24,353 bases of DNA from Serpentinimonas sp. (GTDB taxonomy: Bacteria; Pseudomonadota; Gammaproteobacteria; Burkholderiales; Burkholderiaceae_C). A program made the translations under genes and the position numbers. Below are positions 1-6,362 of the stretch, one piece after another. The stretch's first letter is position 1. The number at the start of each line of letters is the position of its first letter. The stretch spans positions 1 to 24,353 of the forward strand of contig JALOSG010000055.1 in the NCBI GenBank assembly GCA_025458665.1. The letters are read 5' to 3'. Below the pieces are notes generated by a model, which worked only from the letters and a program-made list of their open reading frames with translations, was not told where the DNA came from and made no database searches.

Positions 1-2
1 CC

Positions 3-293
3 TGGACGGCCTCCGGCCGCGCCATTGCCAACGGCCGCGATGAGGGCGTGACCAAGCTGCTGTTCGACGATTCACCCGAGGCACATGGCCACGGGAAGAT
101 TCTTGGCGGTGGCATGGTGGGCACGCACGCCGGCGACATGATTGGCGAAATTGCGCTGGCCATAGAAATGGGCGCCGATGCCGTGGACATCGGTAAAACC
201 ATCCACCCCCACCCCACGCTGGGCGAGAGCATCGGCATGGCGGCGGAGGTGGCGCACGGCTGCTGCACGGATTTGCCGCCGAGCAAGCGCTGA
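3..293 (+). CDS. lpdA: Dihydrolipoyl dehydrogenase (E3 of pyruvate dehydrogenase), 3' end only
   Basis: The open frame enters from the left edge and ends at TGA 291-293, giving the last 96 residues of a flavin disulfide oxidoreductase. The visible part is the dimerisation domain: it begins WTASGRAIANGRDEG, continues with GGGMVGTHAGDMIGEIALAIE, and has the HPHPTLGES active-site segment whose second His, with the following Glu, serves as the catalytic base on the partner subunit. The C-terminal tail HGCCTDLPPSKR is typical of the E3 that belongs to the pyruvate dehydrogenase complex in betaproteobacteria, where it lies after aceE and aceF. It differs clearly from the second E3 in this window (HAHPSLSEA, ending LNF), which belongs to 2-oxoglutarate dehydrogenase. 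The assignment to the pyruvate complex is inference from the tail; the family is certain. The N-terminal part is outside the window. Confidence 0.92.
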   Translation, partial: WTASGRAIANGRDEGVTKLLFDDSPEAHGHGKILGGGMVGTHAGDMIGEIALAIEMGADAVDIGKTIHPHPTLGESIGMAAEVAHGCCTDLPPSKR

Positions 294-298
294 GCGCC

Positions 299-332
299 AG
301 GGCGCCCTCTTGGCGGGGCGCCCTCTTTTTTT
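299..332 (+). terminator. Rho-independent terminator after the partial lpdA
   Basis: A perfect 8-bp stem, AGGGCGCC (299-306) with GGCGCCCT (317-324), encloses a 10-nt loop and is followed by C and then seven T residues (326-332). It starts six bases after the lpdA stop codon. The T tract is on the + strand only, so it closes the pyruvate dehydrogenase operon rather than the convergent acyltransferase gene. Confidence 0.9.
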
Positions 333-335
333 GTT

Positions 336-932
336 TCAGGCGTCTTCCGACTCGAACTGCGCCGCGTTCTTGCCCTTGAACGGTTTGTAGAACGCCTTGA
401 TGCGGGCCATGTCCGCATCTACGTCACCGGTGGGTTCGAACAGCGGGCCCAGGCCACTGCGCTTGGTTTCGTAGTCCATGTAGGCCATGAGGATGGGCAC
501 CTGCGCGCTGTGCGCGATGTAGTAGAAGCCGGTTTTCCAGTGCCGGGTTTTGCTGCGGGTGCCCTCGGGCGGCACGATGAGTTGCAGCGGGCCGTCCGCA
601 TCGCGGATGGCCTGCGCGCTGTGTTCCACCAGGTTGTTGGACTTGGAGCGGTCCACCGCAATGCCGCCCAGCCAGCGCATCAGCCCGCCGAAAGGCGCAT
701 TGAAGATGCTGGCTTTGCCCATCCAGCGCGGGTTGAGTTCCAGCGCAAACGCCACCATCAGCGTCATGGGCAGATCCCAGTTGCTGGTGTGCGGTGCGGC
801 TATCAGCACGCTTTTGCGGGCATGTTCGGGCATTTGCCCTTCTATGGTCCAGCCTCGCCACTTGAGCCAGCGCAGCGAGAACGCTTTGAAGAAGGTGTTG
901 ACGCCGGGCGTGGTGAATATGGTGCGCTGCAT
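336..932 (-). CDS. PlsC-like lysophospholipid acyltransferase family protein
   Basis: The protein has 198 residues when started at ATG 930-932. It shows the glycerolipid acyltransferase motifs: HTSNWD (His48 to Asp53, the H-x4-D catalytic motif) and PPEGTRS (Glu123-Gly124-Thr125-Arg126, phosphate binding). Between them lies the FGGLMRWLGGIAVDRS block usual for this family. It is shorter than true 1-acyl-glycerol-3-phosphate acyltransferases and lacks an obvious long N-terminal membrane anchor, so it belongs to the small acyltransferase group also seen in cyanobacteria and proteobacteria; the exact acceptor lipid cannot be told. The frame stays open to an ATG at 992, but that extension would run through the terminator hairpin of the upstream gene (964-990), so the start at 932 is preferred. 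No strong ribosome binding site is seen before it. It is convergent with lpdA. Confidence 0.85.
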   Translation of the reverse strand: MQRTIFTTPGVNTFFKAFSLRWLKWRGWTIEGQMPEHARKSVLIAAPHTSNWDLPMTLMVAFALELNPRWMGKASIFNAPFGGLMRWLGGIAVDRSKSNNLVEHSAQAIRDADGPLQLIVPPEGTRSKTRHWKTGFYYIAHSAQVPILMAYMDYETKRSGLGPLFEPTGDVDADMARIKAFYKPFKGKNAAQFESEDA

Positions 933-963
933 GGGGCTGGAGTATCGCCGAGAAGCGGGCAAT

Positions 964-990
964 AAAAAGGGCGGACCCGGAGGACCGCCC
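964..990 (-). terminator. Rho-independent terminator of the ligase / Bug receptor operon
   Basis: Read on the minus strand, GGGCGG and CCGCCC form a 6-bp stem extended by two G-C pairs beyond a T-T mismatch (969-990). Five T residues plus ATT follow (964-968 on the plus strand is AAAAA). It lies 23 bp past the stop codon of the Bug receptor gene and before the acyltransferase start. Confidence 0.75.
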
Positions 991-1013
991 ATGTATGAGG
1001 GACAAACGGCAGC

Positions 1014-2033
1014 TTACTTGGCCGACAGTCCTAGCCGCGCAATCAGCGCCTTGTCCTTGGCAAAGGTTTCTGCGGCCCAAGCCTTGTAATCGGCGCCATT
1101 GCGGTACCACATACCCTGGTTCAACTGGTCCAGCACGGCCAGGTGTTTGGGGTCGTCCATGGCCTTCTTGAAAGCGTCGTGCAGCTTGGCCACCACGGCC
1201 GGGTCCATGCCCTTGGGGCCTACCAGCCCGTAAGGCGATGAAGACACCACGTTGTAGCCCAGTTCCTTGGCGGTGGGCACGTTGGGCCAGCGCTTGGTGC
1301 GCTCTTCACCAAACGTCACCAGCAGGCGCATGTCGCCGCTGTCCACAAACTTGTCCCAGCCGGTGGCGTCGCTCTGCGCCATGACGTGGCCACCCATGAG
1401 GGCAGCCTGCAGGTCGGCGTTGCCCCGGAAGGGAATGTGGTTCAGCTGCACCTTGGCGTTGCCGGCAATTTCCTCCAGCAACAGGTGCGGGCTGCTGCCG
1501 GTGCCGGTGGAGCCGTAGTTGATGCCGCCCGGGTTCTTGCGCGCCGCCTCGATGTAGTCGTTGAAGGTCTTGAACGGCGAGTCGGCGCGCACCGTGAAGC
1601 CAAAGGTGTAGCCCGACACACCCATGATGAAGGTGAAGTCGTTCAGCGGGTCCCAGGTGGTGCGCTGCATGTGCGGCATGCGCAGCATGCCCAGCGGGAA
1701 CTGGGAGATGGTGTAGCCGTCGGGCGCGGCCGAAGCGGCCATGGTGCTGGGGCCCAGCGTGCCACCCGCACCGGGGCGGTTTTCCACCACGATGTTCTGG
1801 CCCAGGTGGGTGCTGGCCAGTTCGGCCAACACGCGCAGGTGGCGGTCGGTGGAACCACCGGCGGGCCACGGCACGATGAGGGTGACCGGGCGGCTGGGGA
1901 ACGCGCTGGCCTGGGCATGGGCCAGGCTGAGCGGAGCCAGGCCAGCCACGCCAGCCGCTGCGGCGGTGGCCAGGACCAGAGCGCGCCGGCTCAGGTGGCC
2001 AGCTTGTGCTTTCAGGGGGGTATCTGCCTTCAT
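1014..2033 (-). CDS. Bug-family (TctC-like) periplasmic solute-binding receptor
   Basis: The product is 339 residues. Residues 1-42 are an export signal with a twin-arginine-like SRRALVLATAA stretch and a hydrophobic alanine-rich core ending in AHAQA. The mature start FPSRPVTLIVPWPAGGSTD and the following VVENRPGAGGTLG are diagnostic of the Bug / tripartite tricarboxylate receptor family, as is the later INYGSTGTGSSPHLLLEE segment. These proteins bind carboxylates, aromatic acids or similar solutes in the periplasm. The start is fixed by AAGGAGA placed 7 nt upstream of ATG 2031-2033; the frame stays open further upstream to 2093 but without a signal. It lies 60 bp after the acyl-CoA ligase gene on the same strand and is followed by a terminator, so the two form an operon. 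No TctA or TctB membrane genes are adjacent, which is common for Bug proteins. The ligand is unknown. Confidence 0.92.
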   Translation of the reverse strand: MKADTPLKAQAGHLSRRALVLATAAAAGVAGLAPLSLAHAQASAFPSRPVTLIVPWPAGGSTDRHLRVLAELASTHLGQNIVVENRPGAGGTLGPSTMAASAAPDGYTISQFPLGMLRMPHMQRTTWDPLNDFTFIMGVSGYTFGFTVRADSPFKTFNDYIEAARKNPGGINYGSTGTGSSPHLLLEEIAGNAKVQLNHIPFRGNADLQAALMGGHVMAQSDATGWDKFVDSGDMRLLVTFGEERTKRWPNVPTAKELGYNVVSSSPYGLVGPKGMDPAVVAKLHDAFKKAMDDPKHLAVLDQLNQGMWYRNGADYKAWAAETFAKDKALIARLGLSAK

Positions 2034-2093
2034 GGTTATGTCTCCTTGGGTGTGAGGGCTGACGGGAAAAAAAGTGGGCGTACGGACGGTCAA

Positions 2094-3887
2094 TCAAGCC
2101 GTGGGTGAGGAGGCGGGGGTGAGTGTGGGTGTGGATGTGGGGGTGAAGGCCTCTGCCGCGTACTCCCGCTCCTGCAACTGGCGCCACATGATCTTTCCGC
2201 TGGGGGACTTGGGCAGGGACTCCACCAGTTCCACCAGCCGGGGTGCCTTGTACACGGCCATGTGCTCGCGCGCCCAGGCTGCAATGTCTTCGGGCTGTAC
2301 CTGGCCTACAAAACTGCGGCGCAGCACCACCAGCGCCTTCACGGTTTCGCCGCGGTGCGAATCGCGCGCGCCAATGACGCAGGCTTCCTGGATGGCGGGG
2401 TGCTGGTAGAGCAGGTTTTCCACCTCGGCCGGCCACACCTTGTAGCCTGAGGCATTGACCATGCGTTTGAGCCGGTCGGTCATGAAGAAGTAGCCGTCCT
2501 CGTCCACCCGGCCCAGGTCGCCGGTGCGCAGAAAGCGCTGGCCTTCCAGCTCAATGAAGGCGGCAGCCGTGGCTTCGGGCTGACCCCAGTAGCCCAGCAT
2601 CACCTGCGGGCCGCTCAGCACGATCTCGCCGGTCTCACCGGGGGGCAGTACTTCCAGTGTGGCGGGGTCGATGATGCGGGCATCGATATCGAACACCGGA
2701 ATCCCCAGGCACTGCCGCTTGGGGCGTTGCGGAGGGTTGATGTGGGTGGCGGCCATGGTCTCGGTCATGCCGTAGCCCTCCACGTAATCGAGCCCGGTGA
2801 GCGCCTTGAGCTGGTCGCCCACGGCTTCGGGCATGGCCGCGCCGCCGCCGCGCAGGCCGTTGAGGCTGCTCAGGTCGTAGCGGGTCACATCGGGGTTGGC
2901 CATGAAGTCCACCACCATGGTGGAAATGGCCTGCCACACATTGATGCGATGCCGCTCTATGCAGCGGGCTGCCACATCGCGGTCCCAGCGCGAGAGGATG
3001 ACGGTGGTGGCGCCCAGGTACAGTGGCCCGTTGAGCCCGCCCGACAAGCCTGTGACGTGGAAGTAGGGCAGCACCGACAGGTAGACCGTGTCGTGGTTGC
3101 GGCCGAACCATTGCACGCCGCCCACCAGTGTGCTCATCACGGTGCGGTGGGTGTGCATGCAACCCTTGGGCGCGCCCGTGGTGCCCGAGGTGTAGGGCAT
3201 GACACACAGGTCGTCGGGGCCGGCGGTGAGTGGTCCGGGCGCCAGCTGGCGGGCCAGGGCATCCATCCAGCCGTGCAGGGCAGGGTGGTGCAGGGGCTGG
3301 CGGGGGACGGCCACCACGTCGGGCACACGCAGGTCGGTGGGGGTGGTGAGGTAATCGGAATAGGTGGCCACCACGGTGTGGCGGAGTTCCTGCAGCAGCG
3401 GCTCAAATTCGGGCAGCAGGTCTTGGGCAGTGATGGCCACGCGGGCGCCGCTGTCCTGGGCGCAGTGGCGCAGTTCCTCGGTCCGGTTCATGGGGTTCAC
3501 CGGCACCACCACCGCATTGGCACGCAACACGGCATAGAAAGCCACAGCCCACTGCGGGCTGTTCTGCAGGCACAGCAGCACACGGTCTCCGGCGGCCACG
3601 CCACACACCTGCTGCAGGTAGCCGGCCATGGCCTCCACCTGGCGGCGGAACTCGCCGTGGGTGAGGATGCTGTCGTAGTAAACGGTGAAGGGCTTGTCCG
3701 GGAACCGGGTGGCCGATACCTCCATGTTGAAGCACAGGTTGGTTTGCGGCAGGGTCAGATGGTGCGCCAGCTGCGGTGGCCAGTGCCGAAAGTGGGCCGC
3801 CGGCGCGCTGTGCGTGGCCGGTACCGTATGGGCGCCTTGGGGTATGGCTGCGGGCGGGATATTCCGCGGGCTGGAATACGCTGACAT
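2094..3887 (-). CDS. Acyl-CoA synthetase (AMP-forming), ANL superfamily
   Basis: The 597-residue protein would activate a carboxylic acid with ATP and CoA via an acyl-adenylate. Key motifs are in order: YTSGTTGAPKG at 232-242 (phosphate loop), YGMTET at 372-377, LRTGDLG with YFFMTDRLKRM near 455-475 (the hinge), and PSGK with catalytic Lys565. The family start is the HWPP...LTLPQTNLCFNMEVSATRFPDKP block near residues 34-66, typical of long-chain or aromatic acyl-CoA ligases; the substrate cannot be read. The first 33 residues are non-conserved. The last 16 or so residues are a Thr-Pro/Ser-Pro low-complexity tail (2097-2145). ATG 3887 is chosen because the next Met is inside the conserved region; another Met at 3932 lies beyond a promoter-like site. 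The gene is divergent from an IclR regulator and upstream of a Bug receptor, suggesting uptake and activation of one acid. Confidence 0.88.
   Translation of the reverse strand: MSAYSSPRNIPPAAIPQGAHTVPATHSAPAAHFRHWPPQLAHHLTLPQTNLCFNMEVSATRFPDKPFTVYYDSILTHGEFRRQVEAMAGYLQQVCGVAAGDRVLLCLQNSPQWAVAFYAVLRANAVVVPVNPMNRTEELRHCAQDSGARVAITAQDLLPEFEPLLQELRHTVVATYSDYLTTPTDLRVPDVVAVPRQPLHHPALHGWMDALARQLAPGPLTAGPDDLCVMPYTSGTTGAPKGCMHTHRTVMSTLVGGVQWFGRNHDTVYLSVLPYFHVTGLSGGLNGPLYLGATTVILSRWDRDVAARCIERHRINVWQAISTMVVDFMANPDVTRYDLSSLNGLRGGGAAMPEAVGDQLKALTGLDYVEGYGMTETMAATHINPPQRPKRQCLGIPVFDIDARIIDPATLEVLPPGETGEIVLSGPQVMLGYWGQPEATAAAFIELEGQRFLRTGDLGRVDEDGYFFMTDRLKRMVNASGYKVWPAEVENLLYQHPAIQEACVIGARDSHRGETVKALVVLRRSFVGQVQPEDIAAWAREHMAVYKAPRLVELVESLPKSPSGKIMWRQLQEREYAAEAFTPTSTPTLTPASSPTA
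3861..3877. promoter_or_regulatory. Putative IclR-type operator, copy 1
   Basis: ATTCCGCGGGCTGGAAT is an inverted repeat with ATTCC/GGAAT outer arms, flanked by AT on the left and AC on the right, exactly like the other two copies. It lies inside codons 4-9 of the acyl-CoA ligase, about 11-27 bp downstream of the predicted transcription start, so a bound repressor there would act as a roadblock. The centre diverges from copy 3, so this is the weakest match. Confidence 0.45.
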
Positions 3888-3894
3888 GGCTGCC

Positions 3895-3923
3895 AATATA
3901 GAAAGCCCCTGCCTGGCCGACAA
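3895..3923 (-). promoter_or_regulatory. Candidate sigma-70 promoter for the acyl-CoA ligase operon
   Basis: On the minus strand TTGTCG (plus 3918-3923, four of six matches to the -35 consensus) and TATATT (plus 3895-3900, five of six to the -10) are separated by exactly 17 bp. A start about 7 nt past the -10 falls at the ATG at 3887, so the mRNA would be leaderless or nearly so. It lies between operator copies 1 and 2. Confidence 0.4.
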
Positions 3924-3972
3924 GCAAAGCAAGGGAAAACCACGATGTTTTTGTCCCGGTCGGCCAGCGAAT

Positions 3973-3989
3973 ATTCCGATCAGCGAAAT
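3973..3989. promoter_or_regulatory. Putative IclR-type operator, copy 2
   Basis: ATTCCGATCAGCGAAAT differs at three positions from the perfect copy 3 and has the same flanking AT and AC. Its centre is 52 bp (about five helical turns) from copy 3 and 112 bp from copy 1, in the intergenic control region between the ligase and the IclR gene. Confidence 0.55.
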
Positions 3990-4024
3990 ACAGGCTGAGC
4001 TGTATGTCGTAGCACAAGTCTCAT

Positions 4025-4041
4025 ATTCCGCTTAGCGGAAT
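4025..4041. promoter_or_regulatory. Putative IclR-type operator, copy 3 (perfect dyad)
   Basis: ATTCCGCTTAGCGGAAT is a perfect 7-bp inverted repeat around a 3-bp centre, ending 19 bp before the IclR start codon. IclR-family proteins commonly bind such short dyads in the gap between their own gene and a divergent target. The place fits autoregulation. Binding by this particular regulator is inference. Confidence 0.65.
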
Positions 4042-4060
4042 ACATATTTCAGGATCTCCG

Positions 4061-4918
4061 ATGGGCCGACAGCGCCAGAACCCCTACCAGTCTGTGGCAG
4101 TCCCGCTGGACTCCACCCAAGATCGCCGCTTCGTGGCCGCGCTGGCGCGGGGCCTGGAGGTGCTGCGCAGCTTCACGCCGCGGGACCAGTGGTTGCCCCA
4201 CCACGAACTGGCGCGGCGAACGGGCCTGGCGCCCGCCACCGTATCCCGCCTCACGTTCACCCTCACCCAACTGGGCTATCTGCTCCACCGGCCTGCCACG
4301 GGGGAATACGCCATCAGCCCGGCGGTGCTGGCGTTGGGGTTCAGCGCGCTTTCCAATTTCGATCTGGCCCGCATTGCCCGGCCCTGGATGGACGATCTGG
4401 CCGAAGCGACCCAATCGGCGGTGTCGCTGGGTGTGCGCCATGGAACCACCATGGTGTATGTGGCGCACTGCCGCAGCACGGCGCGCCTGTCTCTGGGGCT
4501 GGATGTGGGAACCCGCCTCCCGCTGGCGGAAACCGCCATGGGCCGCGCGTGGTGGTGCAGCGCCTCCGAGCCCTGGCGCGAGCGGGTAGCGCAGTTGCTG
4601 GCTGCGGAGCGGCCCGAGCGATGGTCATCGCGCCAGAGCCGGCTGCGCCAGATGCAGGACCAGATGGCACGGCGTGGCTACGTCACGTCGGAGGGGGAAT
4701 GGGAGAGCGACATTGCCGCGATAGGTGCAGGCATAGACCTCGGCGATGGCCGCGAACCGCTGGCCCTGACCGTGGGCGGCCCCGCATCGAGGCTGCAGGG
4801 CGCCCTGTTGCACGACACCTTCGGCCCCTTGCTGGTGCAAACCTGCGCCGCCATTGCAGACGCCGTGCGCTCGGGCCAGTGGCGCACGCCCGGTACAGCG
4901 CGCGGCCCGGGCTACTGA
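4061..4918 (+). CDS. IclR-family transcriptional regulator
   Basis: The 285-residue protein has the IclR plan. An N-terminal winged helix (about residues 20-85) contains LARGLEVLRSFTP, then HHELARRTGLAPATVSRLTFTL as the helix-turn-helix, then the wing LGYLLHRPATGEYAISPAVL. An effector-binding domain follows (about 100-270) with DDLAEATQSAVSLGVRHG, LPLAETAMGRAWW, the WESDIAAIGAGI segment and the ALTVGGPASRL block near the end. Family members sense small carboxylates or aromatic compounds and either repress or activate divergent catabolic genes. ATG 4061 is preceded by AGGA. It is transcribed away from an acyl-CoA ligase / Bug receptor operon with three dyads between them, so that operon is the likely target. 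The 3' end overlaps the convergent NlpC/P60 gene by 7 bp. Confidence 0.93.
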   Translation: MGRQRQNPYQSVAVPLDSTQDRRFVAALARGLEVLRSFTPRDQWLPHHELARRTGLAPATVSRLTFTLTQLGYLLHRPATGEYAISPAVLALGFSALSNFDLARIARPWMDDLAEATQSAVSLGVRHGTTMVYVAHCRSTARLSLGLDVGTRLPLAETAMGRAWWCSASEPWRERVAQLLAAERPERWSSRQSRLRQMQDQMARRGYVTSEGEWESDIAAIGAGIDLGDGREPLALTVGGPASRLQGALLHDTFGPLLVQTCAAIADAVRSGQWRTPGTARGPGY

Positions 4919-5595
4919 TCCGTGGGACCGTTCGCCCGTGCCAGCAAGTCTGGTACCACGCGGCGCGCACCGTTGAAACGCCGTTGCCAGTAGCTAGCGC
5001 CCATGGATTCCATCCGGATGGACGCGCCAGCGCGCGGCGAATGGATGAAACGCCCCTCCCCGATGTACAGGCCTACATGGCTGTACCGCGCGCCCAGCGT
5101 GTTGAAGAAAACCAGATCACCGGGCTGCAGTTCTTCCCGGGCAATGGTCTCGGTGGCCTGCGCCTGCTCTACAGCGCGGCGGGGCAACCGCACGTTCCAC
5201 CCTTGCAGGTAGAGCGCCTGCACGAAGCCGCTGCAGTCGAACCCACCCTCGAAGGAGCCGCCGCCCCAGCGGTAGGGCACCCCCAGGAAACCCATGGCAT
5301 GCACCACCAGCTGGGAGGCGGGAAGCCGGTCCTGCGCGGGCGTTGCTTCGGGCGCTGCTTCGGGCGTTGCTTCGGGAGCCAAGCCGCCATGCGCTAGCAT
5401 TCCCTGGTCGATCAGCCACTGCCCCAGCGGATCTTGCTGGGCCGTTTCTGTGCCGGTGGCGCCCGCGCCACCCACCCACAGCAGGCCCGACAAGGCGGCG
5501 GCGAGGGCCATGTGCCGGGCGAGCGAGCGGATGCGCCAACGCCCACCCGACGGTGCAGTGGGGTGGTGAAAAGGACGGTCTCCAAACGCTTTCAT
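4912..5595 (-). CDS. Secreted NlpC/P60 (C40) cysteine peptidase
   Basis: The 227-residue protein ends in a C40 domain (about 95-215) with the catalytic Cys121 in FDCSGF, His173 in YSHVGLYIGEG and the third polar residue His185 in RFIHSPRAG. Such enzymes cut peptide stems of peptidoglycan and act in the periplasm. The N terminus has a hydrophobic segment, MALAAALSGLLWVGGAGA (29-46), that looks like a signal peptide. The region before it (1-28) is long and basic, so the real start may be the Met at 5511 instead of 5595; neither has a clear ribosome binding site. Between signal and domain lies a Pro/Ala/Glu linker built from a 12-bp tandem repeat. Its stop overlaps that of the convergent IclR gene. 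No SH3-type wall-binding domain is present, so it is a small spr/YafL-like member. Confidence 0.88.
   Translation of the reverse strand: MKAFGDRPFHHPTAPSGGRWRIRSLARHMALAAALSGLLWVGGAGATGTETAQQDPLGQWLIDQGMLAHGGLAPEATPEAAPEATPAQDRLPASQLVVHAMGFLGVPYRWGGGSFEGGFDCSGFVQALYLQGWNVRLPRRAVEQAQATETIAREELQPGDLVFFNTLGARYSHVGLYIGEGRFIHSPRAGASIRMESMGASYWQRRFNGARRVVPDLLARANGPTDQ
5341..5376 (+). repeat. Three tandem 12-bp units in the peptidase linker
   Basis: CGTTGCTTCGGG, CGCTGCTTCGGG and CGTTGCTTCGGG follow each other directly; units 1 and 3 are identical and unit 2 differs at one base. In the minus-strand gene they encode the repeating Pro-Glu-Ala-Thr/Ala linker. In-frame unit gain or loss would change linker length only. 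Confidence 0.85.
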
Positions 5596-5677
5596 GCCGC
5601 GAGGCTAGTCATTTTTGTTATTGAAGTCAATGTGTTACGCCGTGAATTGGTTGTAACGCACGAAACAGGAGCAAGGC

Positions 5678-6316
5678 ATGTTGCTAGATGTGGACGATTG
5701 CCAGCTGGTGCTGGTGGACTACCAGGAGCGGCTCATGCCGGCCCTGCACCAGGGTGCGGAAGTCCTGTCCCGGGGCGTTTTTCTGGCGCAGATGGCGCAG
5801 CTCATGGGTGTACCCGTGTGGGGCACCGAACAAAACCCGGGCAAGCTGGGTGGCAATGCAGCGGCCATTCGGGACCTGTGCCAGGGCACGTTCGCAAAAA
5901 TGCATTTCGACGCCTGCGAATCGGGGTTGCTCGAAGCCCTGCGCCCTGCGCCTGCGCGTCCCGAGAGCCGTGCGCCGCAGCGCGGTGGAAACGCCCGCAG
6001 CCTGCCCAAGCACCTCCAGCGGCCCAGCGCGCCGCCGCCTGCGCCCGAGCCGGCGCTGGGTAACACCGTGGTACTGGCCGGCGTGGAAGCCCACGTGTGC
6101 CTGCTGCAAACCGCGCTGGGCCTGCTGGAGCAGGAGTTCGATGTGTGGGTCGTGACCGATGCCTGCACCTCGCGCCGGGAGCGCGACCGCGATGCCGCAT
6201 TCGATCGCCTGGCGGGCAACGGCGTGGAACTGGTGAGCAGCGAAATGGTGGCCTTCGAGTGGCTGCGCCGGGCAGACCACCCCTTGTTCCGCCAGGCGCT
6301 CCCCCTGATCAAGTAA
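5678..6316 (+). CDS. Isochorismatase-family cysteine hydrolase
   Basis: The 212-residue protein has the isochorismatase-like fold and its catalytic triad: Asp14 in LVLVDYQERL, Lys74 in FAKMHFDAC and Cys141 in VLAGVEAHVCLLQTALGL. The VVTDACTSR segment after it is also typical. Members hydrolyse amides or vinyl ethers (nicotinamide, N-carbamoyl compounds, isochorismate), and the YcaC-like branch has no firm substrate. The reaction here is unknown. A Pro/Arg/Ala-rich insertion of about 38 residues (89-127) sits between the Lys and Cys motifs. The start ATG has AGGAG about 8 nt upstream. It is divergent from the NlpC/P60 gene and 46 bp upstream of the EF-hand membrane protein gene on the same strand, so these two may be co-transcribed. 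Confidence 0.88.
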   Translation: MLLDVDDCQLVLVDYQERLMPALHQGAEVLSRGVFLAQMAQLMGVPVWGTEQNPGKLGGNAAAIRDLCQGTFAKMHFDACESGLLEALRPAPARPESRAPQRGGNARSLPKHLQRPSAPPPAPEPALGNTVVLAGVEAHVCLLQTALGLLEQEFDVWVVTDACTSRRERDRDAAFDRLAGNGVELVSSEMVAFEWLRRADHPLFRQALPLIK

Positions 6317-6362
6317 AGCCCCCGAGCCGCTAACATGGCCGCCTGAAATCCGAGGAGCCCTC

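Noticed and set aside
933..992. A 20-residue N-terminal extension of the acyltransferase from ATG 992.
   Set aside because: It would translate through the terminator hairpin of the Bug receptor operon and encodes a non-conserved Gly/Pro stretch.
2727..3884. A 385-codon plus-strand frame inside the acyl-CoA ligase gene.
   Set aside because: His/Gly/Val-rich antisense shadow; the ligase motifs on the minus strand are unambiguous.
5620..5657. ATTGAAGTCAAT and a GTTAC/GTAAC pair between the peptidase and hydrolase genes, as operators.
   Set aside because: Arms of only five bases in an AT-rich gap are expected often by chance and no regulator is adjacent.
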